A stretch of 64,000 bases of DNA from Cavia porcellus (GCF_034190915.1 NW_026947486.1:98674123-98738122), one strand, 5' to 3'. Positions 1-11,009 are shown, numbered from the stretch's first letter. The notes: a model not told the origin generated them from the sequence alone. Numbers and translations are program-made.

Positions 1-710
1 GCAGATGTCAACACGACCTGACCTGAGGACTCTTATTGGCCCATGAGATTTTGAGGATATATTGACTTAGCTTCTAGGGAACCTACAAAGATGAGTTATT
101 CAGGCAGTCATTGAACCTTTGGGTGCTAAACTGAGAGGATCCATTTCCAGAAGGGCAAGGGGTTGGAGGACGCCCAGGAGGTTTTGATTCAGAAGATCCA
201 ACTTGAGGGAGGTTTTGAGAGAGTCTTAAATTGACGTATTCAACAGTAAACATTGGGATCCTGGTGTAAATTTGGGAATACAGTGGTACCATAGATAATG
301 TGCCTGTTCTCAGAGAACTGACTGCTGTCAAGGGGAGACAGTTAATACACTAGATGAATAAAGGAAGTTTGCATAGTAAGTAAGAGTTCTGAGGCCCCTG
401 ATACAGGGTTCCTTTAGGGTAGGTGGTCAGGGAAAGCTTCCCTGAAAAGTTATACAAGAAGTTGTGCTAGGATTTTTGGGCATGGAATGGCAGCAGAAGA
501 AGCTGGTGGTGCAGGGATTTGAGGTGGTAATGGACTTGAGCTGCAGGAGTAACTGCGAGATGGCTCCTGTGACTTGGGTGGAGCCAGTGAGTAGGAGAGA
601 GTGGCCAGCTGAGTCAGGGGCAGGCAGGCCCTGCACTGGCAGGGATGGGAAGAAACTCTGGGTGCTGGGATGGTCCTGAGGCAGTGTGGGTTAGCTCAGG
701 TCTCACTGCG
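1..710. other. Unassigned sequence left of TEX14-like exon
   Basis: No repeat family or convincing exon is recognised here. Open frames on both strands are short and lack protein-like composition. By position it would be intron of the TEX14-like copy that follows. Confidence 0.4.
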
Positions 711-717
711 TTTTCAG

Positions 718-980
718 AAGCTCAGGCAGCTTGCCAGTCTTTACATCGAATGTTTCACCAATGCACTGTGTGGTGATTACAGTGCCCCCTGAAGACATGA
801 TCCCTGCCTTGTGTGCTTCCTTCTATAGGCAGTACAGTGGTGGACACAGGGACCTGAGTCAAGATCCCTTCCTCACTGAGCTGAACAACTAGGCCGCACC
901 GGAAGTGGTCTTTCAGAAGGCAGCCATGGTGAAGTCAGACATCTACAGCTTTTCCACGATCAGACGAGAGATTTTAACAG
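718..980 (+). pseudogene. TEX14: TEX14-like kinase-domain exon, broken by in-frame TAG
   Basis: TEX14 is a large germ-cell protein with ankyrin repeats and a protein-kinase-like domain; it builds stable intercellular bridges and acts with CEP55. Read in the frame of codon 830-832, the block gives a kinase subdomain VIII-IX-like stretch, AAPEVVF then KSDIYSF, followed by REILT. This resembles TEX14 as I remember it. The exon ends at 980 in front of a GT donor (TTAACAG|GTGATC), leaving one base of a split codon. The left border is uncertain: acceptor-like TTTTCAG ends at 717 and CTATAG ends at 828, and the frame is open from 719. A TAG at 890-892 lies just before AAPEVV, where I expect Trp (TGG), so one G-to-A change would explain it. 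With the lesion in the next exon this indicates a non-functional copy that kept its introns. Confidence 0.68.
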
Positions 981-1044
981 GTGATCAAGTTAACTAAGCC
1001 CAAATTTTTAGGTTGTTTTTCTGAAAATACAGGATTTAGGGGAT

Positions 1045-1165
1045 TTTTGGTTTTGGTTTTAGAGACAGGCTGTCCTTAAGTTGTGCAGGTTGGCCTCAAA
1101 CTCTTGATGGCTCTATGTCAGACCTCTGAATACTGGAATTACAGGTCTGTGCCAGTGGACCTTGC
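1045..1165 (-). repeat. B1-like SINE
   Basis: Antisense 7SL-derived SINE: GAGACAGGCTG near the start, a middle GGCCTCAAACTC, and a TGGAATTACAGG box. Diverged. Lies in the intron between the first two TEX14-like exons. Confidence 0.65.
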
Positions 1166-1406
1166 TTTGAAGATTGGTTTTAGGATGTTTCTTTGTGCTT
1201 ATGGAAAATATGAGATTGCGATCTGGAAGAAATCTTTTTGTTTTACCTCTTCTTTAAGACTCAGCAAAGCTCTTCCACCTGCTTGTTAATGATAATGCAT
1301 GCAAATATATGTTATTGTTTTTCAGCATGTTCAGGCTAAATGCAGGGCTTCGGGAATTCTAGGGAAGTGCTGTACCCCTGACTACATTGTTTTGCTCCCA
1401 AGCACC

Positions 1407-1407
<1 letters not shown>

Positions 1408-1485
<78 letters not shown>
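1408..1485. repeat. (TG)n microsatellite
   Basis: About 39 TG units with one phase break at the middle. The translated Cys/Val run here is an artefact. Confidence 0.98.
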
Positions 1486-1488
<3 letters not shown>

Positions 1489-1494
1489 CTTTAG

Positions 1495-1612
1495 TTCAGG
1501 CTGACCTTGAACTCAGCTTGCAGCCCAGGCTGTCCTGCAACTCACAGAGATCCTCCTGCCTCTACTTCCTGAGTGCTGGGATTACAGGTATGTGTCACCA
1601 TGCCTGGCCGCA
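1495..1612 (-). repeat. B1-like SINE
   Basis: Antisense B1: CAGGCTGACCTTGAACTCA, then CTGAGTGCTGGGATTACAGG and a CACCATGCCTGGC tail. The (TG)n tract next to it probably grew at this insertion. Confidence 0.85.
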
Positions 1613-1674
1613 AAGCAATGGTTTGTAAAGTGGAGAGGTGGTATTTTAGTGACTTTTCACTAAGCTCTGTTTTT

Positions 1675-1815
1675 TATTCTTTTGAGGAAGGGTCTCACTG
1701 TGTATTTCAAGCAGACTTTGAACTCATTATGCCCCAGGCTGTCCTCGAGAGTGTGGTGATCTTCCTGGCTGAGCCTTCCAAATGCTGGGATTAGGATTGT
1801 GTGCCACCATACTAG
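1675..1815 (-). repeat. B1-like SINE, older
   Basis: Antisense B1 with GGGTCTCACTGTGTA, CCAGGCTGTCCTCGA and AAATGCTGGGATTAGG. It is more diverged than the copy at 1495-1612. Confidence 0.8.
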
Positions 1816-2002
1816 ACACTAAGCATTTTAAAATGATGATAAAATTGGGTTCTGAGAAATAATATGAAATTTAACACATGTAGGGTTCCATAGAGCATAC
1901 ATGTCACTTGAAAGAAATGCAGGCCTGTTGAAACTTACAGGTCTTTAATGTGAAGTAGTCTCATATGTGAGGACAGGAGGGCTTCTTTAAGAGAGGAACA
2001 CA

Positions 2003-2095
2003 AGGACTTGACATGTAACTCAATGGTAGAGTGCTTTCCTATGTAGTATGTGCAAGACCCTGGGTTCTATCCCGAGCACCACAAGAAACAAAAGT
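2003..2095 (+). repeat. ID-like tRNA-derived SINE, old subfamily
   Basis: GTAACTCAATGGTAGAGTGC matches a tRNA A-box region, and GGGTTCTATCC a B box. An A-rich tail follows. It is more tRNA-like than the younger ID copies in the window. Confidence 0.75.
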
Positions 2096-2122
2096 TACTT
2101 AACATAAAATAGCCACAGCATA

Positions 2123-2123
2123 C

Positions 2124-2166
<43 letters not shown>
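2123..2166. repeat. (AC)n microsatellite
   Basis: A run of about 21 AC units. Confidence 0.97.
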
Positions 2167-2169
<3 letters not shown>

Positions 2170-2644
2170 CACACAATGTGTAAAGGCATATTCACATGAG
2201 AAGTAAATAAGTATCAACTCCCTTTCCAGGTATTTGTAGTCTCAGAGACAGCACTGCACCTGGCATGAGGTGAAAGCATTGGGGTACTCAGCTGAATGCC
2301 ATGAAGCATTTCCGGGCCCCCAAGGCTGCCAGAGGGAGAACCGGTATATAGAAGATATTGGAGTACTATTTCCTATCCCTCTGGCAGGGTTTTTCTTGGT
2401 AAATAGATAAAGTGACTTCTCATTTGTTTTTCCAAATCTATTTTATTTCAAGACTAAAAAGGAAGAGAAGAGGAAGAGGAGGAGGAGGAGAAGGAGGAGG
2501 AAGAAAAACTGCAACAAATTTTCAAAACACATCAACCAGGGGGCAGCAATGGTACCATACTTCATTGTGCACTGTCATCCACAGATGGCTTCTCATTTGT
2601 GACTGGCCTTCCAGATAGTTTTATTTCAGAAAAAAAATAATGTG

Positions 2645-2735
2645 TAGCTGGGGATTTAGCTCAGAGGCACAGTGCCTGCCTGGTAAGTGCGAGGTCATGA
2701 GTTTGATTCCTGGTAACAAACAAAACAAAACACTC
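2645..2735 (+). repeat. ID SINE
   Basis: GCTGGGGATTTAGCTCAGAG carries the A box, and GAGTTTGATTCC the B box. A CAAAACAAAAC tail follows. It sits just left of the second TEX14-like exon. Confidence 0.9.
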
Positions 2736-2812
2736 ACATGTAAAGGGATTGAGTGTCTTGACTGTGGCTACACAACTGCATCTGGGTCCTCACAGTTACT
2801 GCTCCCTTAGAG

Positions 2813-2999
2813 ATGATGTCCCCTGGGATGACACAGATGGCTCAGTTATTAAGGAAACTGTCCTCTTGGGAAACTAGAAGCTGCTGTCAGGCTTCCCAAA
2901 CTTTACCATGATGTTGTTAAGTCAGGTGTCCAAGTCAAGCAGAAAGACAGAACTATGAATCTTCAAGTTATCCAGTATATTCTGAAGACTGACTTACAG
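2813..2999 (+). pseudogene. TEX14: TEX14-like exon with 4-base deletion
   Basis: Joined to the single G left by the previous exon, the frame from 2813 reads DDVPW then [13 protein letters not shown], which fits TEX14 just after the kinase-like core. At 2875-2877 the frame runs into TAG. Shifting at this point restores a strongly TEX14-like stretch, EAAVRLPK then [18 protein letters not shown], ending YILKTDLQ at the donor CAG|GTGAGC (2999/3000). The simplest reading is loss of four bases after position 2876, which creates both the stop and the frameshift. The acceptor is CTTAGAG|ATGATG, with the exon starting at 2813; CCTTAG two bases earlier would put the start out of frame. No LINE-style poly(A) or intron loss is seen, so this is a duplicated rather than a processed copy. 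Confidence 0.72.
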
Positions 3000-3416
3000 G
3001 TGAGCCCTGAAGTACTTGGGAGTTTGGTTCTACTTAGCCATCTTGGGAGAGTAGGCAGTGAGAGACCAAAAGGAATCTGGAGATCAAGCCATAAAAAGCC
3101 CTGGAAATCCTCATTTTACTATACTTGTGTGTTGCTGAGAAAGCCTACCTGCTTAACACAGTGTCAGTAGTAGGGATGGAGGGGTGGAGCTGAGGGTGTT
3201 AGCACATAGTGGGGAGGGGGCGCTGTAGGCACATACTGGGGATGCAGTGAATGGGAGCTATTACTGCTTTCAAGGTACTGGTATAACAATGAAGTAGCTA
3301 ATGAGGACTACAGGGGATCCACCAAGAAGAGGGAGCTTATCTGACAGGTAGCTGGTTTCTACCAGTGACAGTCAGGAGATTGCAGATACACCTTTGACAG
3401 CATTTCTGTGTCAGAG

Positions 3417-3567
3417 GAGAATGCTGGAGCTCAGAGAACCCAGCCAGTGGAGCACGCCATGGTGCAGAGATGTGAACCCTATCCTGATGTCAGTGTCCAT
3501 CTAGGACTGACTTCAGAACATCCAAAGGCCAGTGTAGGCTTGGTAATCAAAGAGCTAAAGGAATCAG
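3417..3567 (+). pseudogene. TEX14: TEX14-like exon, still open
   Basis: The frame from 3417 reads [30 protein letters not shown] and VIKELKESG, similar to the segment after the kinase-like domain in TEX14 ([23 protein letters not shown]). The left border fits an acceptor at GTGTCAGAG|GAGAAT behind a pyrimidine-rich stretch, which keeps phase 0 with the previous exon. The right border is AATCAG|GTATGG, leaving a split codon. This block has no stop of its own. The frame happens to stay open past the donor to 3641. No later TEX14 exon is recognised to the right. Confidence 0.65.
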
Positions 3568-3813
3568 GTATGGCCTCGACTCACAGGCTAAGCATTACTG
3601 TAAGACGAGTGGATTTAGAGAGTCACATGAACTATAATTAATCATCTACTTTAAACTGTACGTGCTGGGGAGGTAGGGGGTACTTTAGGGCACAATCAAG
3701 ATCCTTAAAATTAATTAGTTAAACTTTTTGGGTTTTGTAAATACCTGGCTTGGATGCAGAGCTAAGTAGTAACAATGAATTTATTTATAGTGTGATTGCT
3801 TCTTTCTTTTGTG

Positions 3814-3815
<2 letters not shown>

Positions 3816-3860
<45 letters not shown>

Positions 3861-3955
3861 TCCTTCTTCCTTCTTTCCTTCCTTCCTTCTTATTTCCTTC
3901 CTTCCTTCCTTCCTTCCATCCATGCTTCCTTCCATCCATGCTTCCTTTTTCTTTC
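3816..3955. repeat. (CTTT)n / (CTTC)n microsatellite
   Basis: Long pyrimidine tract, CTTT units turning into CTTC and CATCCATG variants. The Phe/Ser-rich open frames across it in three phases are artefacts. Confidence 0.96.
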
Positions 3956-4283
3956 TATTTTTTCCCTTTTTTCCATCGTTTAGCTATTTATCTCCAGCTG
4001 GCCTTAAGCTCTATATAGCCCAGGCTACATAGAGACTTAATACGGTTTAAAGTAAGCATCACTAACTCCAAAGATATTGAAGAATACCATCATTATCCTG
4101 GGACATGTGATTTCTAAAAACTTCAATGAAATGAATTGACATTAGCTGAAATACCTTGGAAGAGAGAACAGTATTTGTGTTCACTGGGTTTTAAATTATG
4201 TAAAATACATTTTATTTTACATATATGAAATTCAAAATATGAAGTAAATGTGTTTAGTTTTAAAATTTAAAAAAAAATGGTGT

Positions 4284-4437
4284 AATGCCAGGCATGGAGG
4301 CACAGACCTTTAATCTCAGCACTGGGAGGCTGAGGCAGGAGGATTGTTTGCAGTTCAAGGCACTGCTGGACTACATAGTGAGACCATGTCTCAAAAAAAA
4401 AAAAAAAAAACAAACAACAACAACAACAACAAAAAAC
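4284..4437 (+). repeat. B1-like SINE with A-rich and (CAA)n tail
   Basis: Sense B1: GCCAGGCATGGAGGCACA, CACTGGGAGGCTGAGGCAGG, then ACTACATAGTGAGACCATG, then oligo(A) and (CAA)n. Confidence 0.9.
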
Positions 4438-4689
4438 ACAACCTCCCCAACTCTCATAATATTGTATGTGTTTACTATGAATATCATGATGATGTGAAGT
4501 CCATATTTGTTGTAGAGTAGTTATATCTAGGTAATTACAAGTCAACCTGTTCACACAGTTAGCATTTTGTGCTAGAGAATCCACTCCATTTTTCAGGAAT
4601 ACTAGTCACCTTGCTGAAAGTAGGTCTCTCGGAGTTTATTCCTGTTGAGCTGTTGAATTCTTCGGAACTATGGTTATATCCCCTTTGAC

Positions 4690-5290
4690 CAAGCTTCCCC
4701 TTCCGCAGCCCCTCACTACCTCACACCTACTCAGCATCTACCTCAGTAGTCAGCATTCTGCTACTTTACAGTATGAACGTTCTTCGCTTCCACCGATGAG
4801 TAAGATGTCGCAGTATTTCTCTTCAGTGTCTGGCTATTTCACTTACTTGTTTCCTTCAGCTCATCCCATGTTGTCACAAAGTCCAGTATTTTATTCTTAC
4901 TTTTTCTAAATAATATCCCAGTGTATGTATCTATGTGTGTGTTTGTAAACTATCTCACATTTTCTTTATTCAATTTTTAAAATTCAATTTTTTATCCATA
5001 GTTCTTTTAGTTATTTATTTATTGTTTGCTTATTTTGCTAAGTTTTGTTTTGTGTTTTGTGGTACTGGGAATCAATCTCAGAACCTTGTGCTTACCAGGC
5101 AGGCGCTTATGCCACAGAGCTGCATCCCCAGCCTTTATTCAGTTTTTGAGGGACACCTAAGTTGATTCCATATTTTGAATATTATGAAAAGTGATGCACT
5201 CAACATGGGAGCTCAGCTGTCTCCTCAAAGGAGCTTTCAGTCCTTTATATTAGGTGCACCCTGCCGTGTGATTTCTGGATCATTGTAGTA
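4690..5290 (-). repeat. Old L1 3'-terminal fragment, split by an ID SINE
   Basis: Sequence resembles the reverse complement of an ancient mammalian L1 tail: CTGGCTATTTCACTTACTTG, CATCCCATGTTGTCACAAA and AATAATATCCCAGTGTATG. After the ID insert comes TAAGTTGATTCCATATTTTG and AACATGGGAGCTCAGCTGTC. Non-coding remnant. Confidence 0.55.
5048..5134 (-). repeat. ID SINE
   Basis: Antisense ID: GGTACTGGGAATCAATCTCA (B box) and GCCACAGAGCTGCATCCCCA (A box). Inserted inside the old L1 fragment. Confidence 0.9.
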
Positions 5291-5304
5291 GTTCTGCTTT
5301 TAAT

Positions 5305-5425
5305 TTTTTTCGAGACAGGTTCTTGCTATGTTGCCAGGCTGGTTTCTGTCTCCTGAGTTCAAGTGGTCCTGCTGCCATAGCTCCTAAGTAGCCGAGACTA
5401 GAGGTAGATACTACCTGCCCGACTT
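5305..5425 (-). repeat. B1-like SINE
   Basis: Antisense B1, diverged: GAGACAGGTTCTTGCTATG, GCCAGGCTGG, and a CTAAGTAGCCGAGACTAGAG end. Confidence 0.7.
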
Positions 5426-5949
5426 ATTACTGTTATTATTATATTTGAAGAATCTCTGTATTGTTTTCCCTAATGGCAATAGTAATTTAGATTCCTGCTG
5501 ATTATAAGGATTTTCTTCTGTCCACAGCCTTGCAAAACAAACACTTGCTATCTTTTTGAGATGCTTTACAAGGTAAACTAGCATATCACTTTTGGTTTCT
5601 CTTTTTTGGTCATAAATGACAACACTAATCCACAGCTTTGAAGCCGGTTCTGGACCCTCCCCACACTGGTTACTGAGACTTGTGACAAAAGTTTGCTCAG
5701 TCATTTTAGACCAGTGCACTTTACCCTGATTAGGGGATTTATGAAGAAACAGCTACCTGGCATTGGAAGGTTTGGCACTCATGCCATTGACAGAGCAGCT
5801 GGGAGTGACATGAGAGGTGTGAGATGACAAAGAAACACCTAAACCTGTTCATCTTCACACTCTTTCCCCCAAAGAACAGAAAAGACCAAATAAGTTTAAC
5901 ATTTTGCTACCTACTCACTTATAGTTTTTATATCCTTTTAAAAAATTAC

Positions 5950-6005
5950 ACAGAGTCCAGGATTTAGCTCAGCCGCACAAGCCCTGCCTGGAAACTTCCT
6001 GGCAC
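5950..6005 (+). repeat. ID SINE fragment
   Basis: CAGGATTTAGCTCAGCCGCA then GCCTGG. Only the 5' half is recognisable. Confidence 0.6.
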
Positions 6006-6029
6006 AACCTCACATCAATTTATCTTTAA

Positions 6030-6190
6030 AAAATCTCCAGTTTATCCTCTCTGTTGCTGAAAAGCACTCCATTGTATAAAACAACCATGTACTTTTATCC
6101 ATTCCTTGGTTGATGGGCATTTGGGTTGTTTCTAAGATCTAGCTCATAGATGTATTTTGAAATCGTTAGGTTTCCCCCGTGGTTGAATTT
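6030..6190 (-). repeat. Old L1 3' fragment
   Basis: CACTCCATTGTATAAAACAA, then ATCCATTCCTTGGTTGATGG and GGGTTGTTTCTAAG, typical of the antisense of an ancient L1 terminal region. Confidence 0.55.
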
Positions 6191-6334
6191 CAGTTTTTTT
6201 CTTTTTTAATATTCTCTGAAGAACATGGTAACAATGTCTTATATGTAATGTTTTTCCTGCATTTTGAATTACTGCCTCAAGATAGATTCCCAGAATCAGA
6301 ATTACTAGGTCCAAAAGTTTGGTCATTTTAGACC

Positions 6335-6425
6335 TTCTTCTTCTTCTTTTTGGTACTGGAGCTTGGACTCCGGGACCTCTGCAGGCTAGGCAAGGACTCT
6401 ACCACAAAGCTACATCCCCAGCCCT
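6335..6425 (-). repeat. ID SINE
   Basis: Antisense ID after a (CTT)n run: TTGGTACTGGAGCTTGGACT to CAAAGCTACATCCCCAGCCC. Confidence 0.85.
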
Positions 6426-6429
6426 TAAA

Positions 6430-7500
6430 GATTCTTTTATTCATAGCAGGCCTAATGATTCTTGATAGTTGTTGTCAAAGAGCTCTTTAAAGAAGCTGAT
6501 TAAATGGACCTCACCGCTGTCCAGTCCTACTGAGAGAGTGGTGCATTATTGATATAGGGAAGTCATATCTGTACCACACATTACAGACAGTTTTCAACGA
6601 TTAAGTTTGTGTGTTATAAATTTATGGGATATATAGAGAAAAGACTCACTTGTTATGTGGTGAAAAATACCAGGTCAAGACAGATTAATCTTTGCCAAAG
6701 TCCGACAGCTAACCCAGTCTGAGTTCAGAACTCAGTAAGGTCTCAGAATATTCTTCACAGTTCTGTTGCCCCATGACTGTCTGTACAAATGTTAGTTATT
6801 GTCACTAATAAGCAGGTGGGCCTGTTACCAGAGAAGTCTGATGGAAGAGATGAAACACAACTTTAACTGAAACCATCATCTGTGTCTGAGGCATCAACTC
6901 AGGGAATCAGACTCCTCTATCTGGTGAAGCTGTATTTCAATTGTAGATTTCTTCTATTTCTGAAAATCTCCCAATAAAAATTTTAATTTTCAAATCTGAA
7001 CTTTGAAACTTTGAAAATGTTAAGGAATCTTCTAACCCAGTCTTGGTTGCACAGTCTCAGCCAGTGCATTTACCAAAGTCACAGAAGCAAGGAGTGCACC
7101 TTTCCCTGTGCCAACCCATGTAGAAGGGTCTGGGTTACTTGATTCTCTACAGGGCTCTACTGGGTAAGGAACCTTGCAGTCTGGCCCCGTTTGGTGGCAG
7201 CCAGGAGCCAGTGCAACTCCAAGAATGGGTCAGAGTGTCCTGGGACGGTTCTGGGTGGATTAGTGGGCTTTGAGTTCTGTTAGGAACTTGAACAAACTTA
7301 TATATTTATGTTCACCCTGCTCTAAGTCCTCTCCCTAAATCATCTATGGAATTTAGGATCAGTGTAGGATATCTTAGACTTCTTTAAAATGTGAAGTCAG
7401 GAAACGTGGAGAAATACACTTAAATTGGAAAACTGTGTATGCAGTAATGTGTTTTGATAGACCAGATGAACTTTAGAGTGCATTGCTTATCTGCCACACA
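6430..7500. other. Unassigned, no gene seen
   Basis: No recognisable repeat, exon or RNA gene. Frames are short in all six readings. A weak AT-rich patch lies around 6960-7020. Confidence 0.4.
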
Positions 7501-7529
7501 CATACAGAGTCTGTTTGTTTCTCTGTGTC

Positions 7530-7615
7530 TCTCATGATGGTAAGGCCCAAACTGAGGGCCTCATGCATGCCAACCAACTGCTTTTCCACTGATCTACACC
7601 CACAGCCTCTGATGG
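7530..7615 (-). repeat. ID-like SINE, old
   Basis: Antisense and diverged: GGCCCAAACTGAGGGCCTCA, then CCACTGATCTACACCCACAG at the tRNA-like 5' end. Confidence 0.7.
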
Positions 7616-7667
7616 ATATCCCTAAATTCATACCCTGTAGTTCACTCTTTTTAAAAATTTAAAAAAA

Positions 7668-7746
7668 AATTGGTACCAGGGATCAATTTCACGACCTTGC
7701 ACTTCTCAGGCAGGCACTTATGCTGCTGAGCTAAATCCCCAGCCTT
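7668..7746 (-). repeat. ID SINE
   Basis: Antisense ID close to the young consensus: TTGGTACCAGGGATCAATTT and GCTGAGCTAAATCCCCAGCC, preceded by A/T-rich remains of the tail. Confidence 0.9.
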
Positions 7747-7967
7747 GTATTTCACTCTTTAAAACCTTAGCAATATCTTCCCATTTTTTTCCTTTGAGAT
7801 AATTCCATATTAAAATCAAAGCTTTTTTGACTGCAGAGTACATAAGGGCAATGCTTTTTCTTATTGTCAGACCTTATGGGAAATATTTCTATTTTATACA
7901 TATGTACATACATACACACACGTATGCAAGCATATGTTAGATAACAGGCACAATGAAACAATATACA

Positions 7968-8062
7968 GCCAGGCACGGGGGTGCATGCCTGGAGCCATAA
8001 CTACTCGGCAAGGTGAAGGAGAGGATCATGAGTTTGAGGCCAGTCTGAACAACATAACAAAA
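7968..8062 (+). repeat. B1-like SINE, partial
   Basis: GCCAGGCACGGGGGTGCATG, then ATGAGTTTGAGGCCAGTCTG. Confidence 0.75.
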
Positions 8063-8214
8063 TATTTTTTAAAAATATACTGTATAGTTATTTGATATAT
8101 AAACTTTATTAAAGTATAGTCACTGTCACATATTGTGTCATATGTATTGTGACATACTATGTCAAGATAAAACATATCTGTTTTATCTTGTAAGAGTAAA
8201 GGATACAATGTCTG

Positions 8215-8345
8215 CTGTGGTGGTGGTGTTGGTGGTACTAGGGACTGGCACCCAGCTGCATCTCCAGCCCTTGTGAATGTTTATTTAGTGACAAGGTCTT
8301 GCTAAGTAACTAAATTGCCCAGGCTGTGTTCCAATTTACAGATCT
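8215..8345 (-). repeat. ID fragment joined to B1 fragment
   Basis: GGTGGTACTAGGGACTGGCA and TGCATCTCCAGCCC (ID, antisense), then ACAAGGTCTTGCTAAGTAAC and TTGCCCAGGCTGTG (B1, antisense). It could be two insertions or a fused ID-B1 dimer. Confidence 0.6.
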
Positions 8346-9234
8346 CCTTACTCATTCAGCTACAGTATCTGTGTTTTGGGGACTGTGACCTTAGCAGAAG
8401 TGTGGAACATTTGAAATGAAAACAGGCATATATGGACATTCACCAAAGTACGAACTCAGTGGTCTAGAAAGAGTAGGCAAATTCAAATCAAACCCATTTT
8501 GGTAACTACTAGTACCGGAAATTTTAGATTTTCTTTTCTTTTCTTTTTCTTTTTCTTTCTTTTTTTCTGGGTGGGGGGGTTAAATCACCAAGAGCATGTG
8601 CCTGCAAGCTGTCTGCTGAATTCATCTGGAATGCAGCAGCAGAGGCTGTTTTAGGGATGACTAACTGGAACGCCTTTCCTGTTCTGTCATCAGTTCTCCC
8701 TTGCCCTTCCCACCAAGCCAAACAGGGCAAGCTAAGGGAGATGCAGCTGGCAAAGGCAACTGTTATTACACGTGAGCTAGAGTAGGGTCACAGTGATAGG
8801 ATGACAGCTTTGTTTCCAGTTTTACGGTGACCATTCATGGTTGTTTCCCCTTGTGCGCAGTGGAGGAGAAAGAAAGGGCTGAGAAGGGAGCTAGTGGGGA
8901 GCTCCCAGTCCTTCCGTGGCATCCTCAGGGCAGTTTGACTTTGAAGAGTGAGGCTGTCTGCAGGTGTGGTCCCTTGTGGTGGTGGCGCCCTGCTAGGGGC
9001 CCTGAAACAATGGGCTGGCAGCAAGGTGTAGAGTTTCACAGGGAGAAGGAGGAGACAGGAGGATATGATGTCAGCTTGGTGAAAGTGGACAGCTGTGGTC
9101 AGGACAGTGACAGTGAGAAATGTGGCAGACAGCCTGGGCCACAAAGCTTCACTGGTAAGTTCAGTTGGGGAAACTGGGTTGAGTGAAGGCTAACAAGTTA
9201 TATCAGCTCCCCAAAATGGGTTAATTTTCTGGCA

Positions 9235-9400
9235 TCTCTTTTCTTTTCTTTTTTTTTCCTTTTTTAAATTTAGTTTTGCTTTCTTTAGCTTTTTGAGTTT
9301 TTTGAGATTGCGTCTGGCTGTGTAGTTCAGGCTGGCCTTGATGTCACTGTGTAGCACAGGTGCCTCCAACTCTCCCTTGGTTCTCCTGGAGAAGCTTTGG
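9235..9400 (-). repeat. B1-like SINE with long T tract
   Basis: Pyrimidine-rich tract (antisense tail), then TTTTTTGAGATTGCGTCTGG, TTCAGGCTGGCCTTGATGTC and weaker sequence. Confidence 0.6.
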
Positions 9401-9649
9401 GCCTCACATTGAGCGTTGCTTCCTGGCTTCGGATGGGAAGACGTGTGCCATTTGGTTTCCAGGATGAACTCCTCAAGCTGACTTACTGGCATGTACGCGA
9501 CTGTGCTTGTCATCAGAGGAGCTCGGGGCCTCCATGTCACTGAGCATAGCTGTGGTGTCTTTCAGGACAGACTTGGTCTTTGAGGTTGTGAGTGTGACTT
9601 CTCGGCTACAGTGTGCAAACCTCATCACACCAGCACAACTCCTTCACCC

Positions 9650-9995
9650 CGCTGCCATGGACTTTCTGGCTTTATTCCACTAGCACGGACTTTCTGGTTT
9701 CCCTGCACAGATCTGTAAAAGAGACTGGTGTGATTGCTTCTTGCGGGCTCTGGACCTCCAGTTGGACTCGTGGGAGGCATTGTCCTGAGCTCTGGGTTTT
9801 CCTCTGAACTCATATGGGACATTGCTGTGGGATTTGGGCCCCTGACTAAATATTCTATGTCTTTGGTGTTGCAGATAGATTTCCTACAATTTTTTGTGTT
9901 AACTCTGGGTGACCATCATAAAACAATAGTATAAACTCCATGTCCTGATTCTAATTGTTGTCTGTGCAACCCCTAACTACAATAAATAATATTCA
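9650..9995 (-). repeat. Interspersed family with 42-bp subrepeats, copy 1
   Basis: Aligns by eye with 25760-26105: shared CATTGCTGTG, then GGGTGACCATCATAAAA. Subunits starting CATTGTCCTGAG (9778) and CATTGCTGTGGG (9820) are 42 bp apart. Strand is inferred from the neighbour of copy 2. Family unknown to me: perhaps an L1 5' head or an LTR. Confidence 0.6.
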
Positions 9996-11005
9996 TGGAA
10001 AGAAGCTACAAAAATTTCTTCAAAGGAATGTGGATGCTTGAAGGTGAGAGAACCGAATCAGCTGTCCTTGTCACAACTGGGACTGAATATAGAAAAATAA
10101 GCAGAAAAACAAAGGGTAAAGTAGAGATCTCTGTTACATTTAATATTGCAGTTTTGTTTTTATTCTTGAGGTTACATTGTTGTTTTAACACTCATGTTCC
10201 TTCAGTTATCTTTAAACTGTGGTACCTGAAGGAAGGCAAGGTCAGAGCAGCCTCAGACTCCTCATGTGCAAGCCACTGTCAGGGTGTGGACTGTGCAATG
10301 TATCTGTGCCCGGGCAGCATTGGTGGTAGCAAATTGGGTCCTCAGCCTGAGTTGTTTGGGGTCCATCTTCTCACTTAAATTTTAGACAGAAAAATGGTCT
10401 CATCCCCACCCCTAGTGCAAATGGGAGGCTGAGACACAGGATGGTCATTCATCCACACTTACTCCAAGCAGTTCACCATTGCCTCTCTTCACCATGAAGG
10501 TGGGCAGAGGCATGCACACAAAGGAGCTGGGAAAGCCAGCTGCATGTCCAGCTGACTGCTGGGTAGTCTTCCTGAATTCCGTGATTAACGCTGCACCCAG
10601 CAGTAAAGGGGTAAATGAATGGCAATTTAAACGTGTTTTACTACATTATTAACAGGATCAGGCTATACCATCATCGTGTTCATTAGAATCTTCTGAGGAC
10701 GAAACAGATCAGCTGTTAACTCCAGATCTTGAATATTTTATCCCTTGGCTGCTCAAGAAAACTTACCTTTAGAGGTAAAAATTGCTTCCAAATACTCTAG
10801 TATATTTTGAAATTTCTCCATTGATTCACTTTCTTTAAATCACTTTTCTTGAAAAAATAGCTTATACATGAAAATATCTAATGTCATATTCATAGTATTT
10901 TCACACATATTTTAAGTTTTTCTAAAATGCTATTTTTGAGAATGGAAGGTCATGCGATGTTTTCCCCAAAACTGTGATTTTTCCATTCATGGAACACTTT
11001 GTTCT
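9996..11005. other. Unassigned, no gene seen
   Basis: No known repeat recognised. A frame of 127 codons at 9995-10378 has no recognisable domain and no splice or promoter support. Confidence 0.4.
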
Positions 11006-11009
11006 TTCT

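Noticed and set aside
1408..1485. CRISPR-like or regulatory repeat
   Set aside because: Simple dinucleotide repeat in a vertebrate genome; no spacers.
1299..1628. Cys/Val-repeat protein
   Set aside because: Translation of (TG)n plus an antisense B1.
3386..3416. Exon start at 3386 after ATTGCAG, or at 3372 after GTGACAG
   Set aside because: The 3386 start gives the wrong phase and a stop. The 3372 start is in phase but adds residues absent from TEX14 as I recall it; 3417 fits better.
3750..4032. Three overlapping Phe/Ser-repeat frames
   Set aside because: Translation of a CTTT/CTTC microsatellite in three phases.
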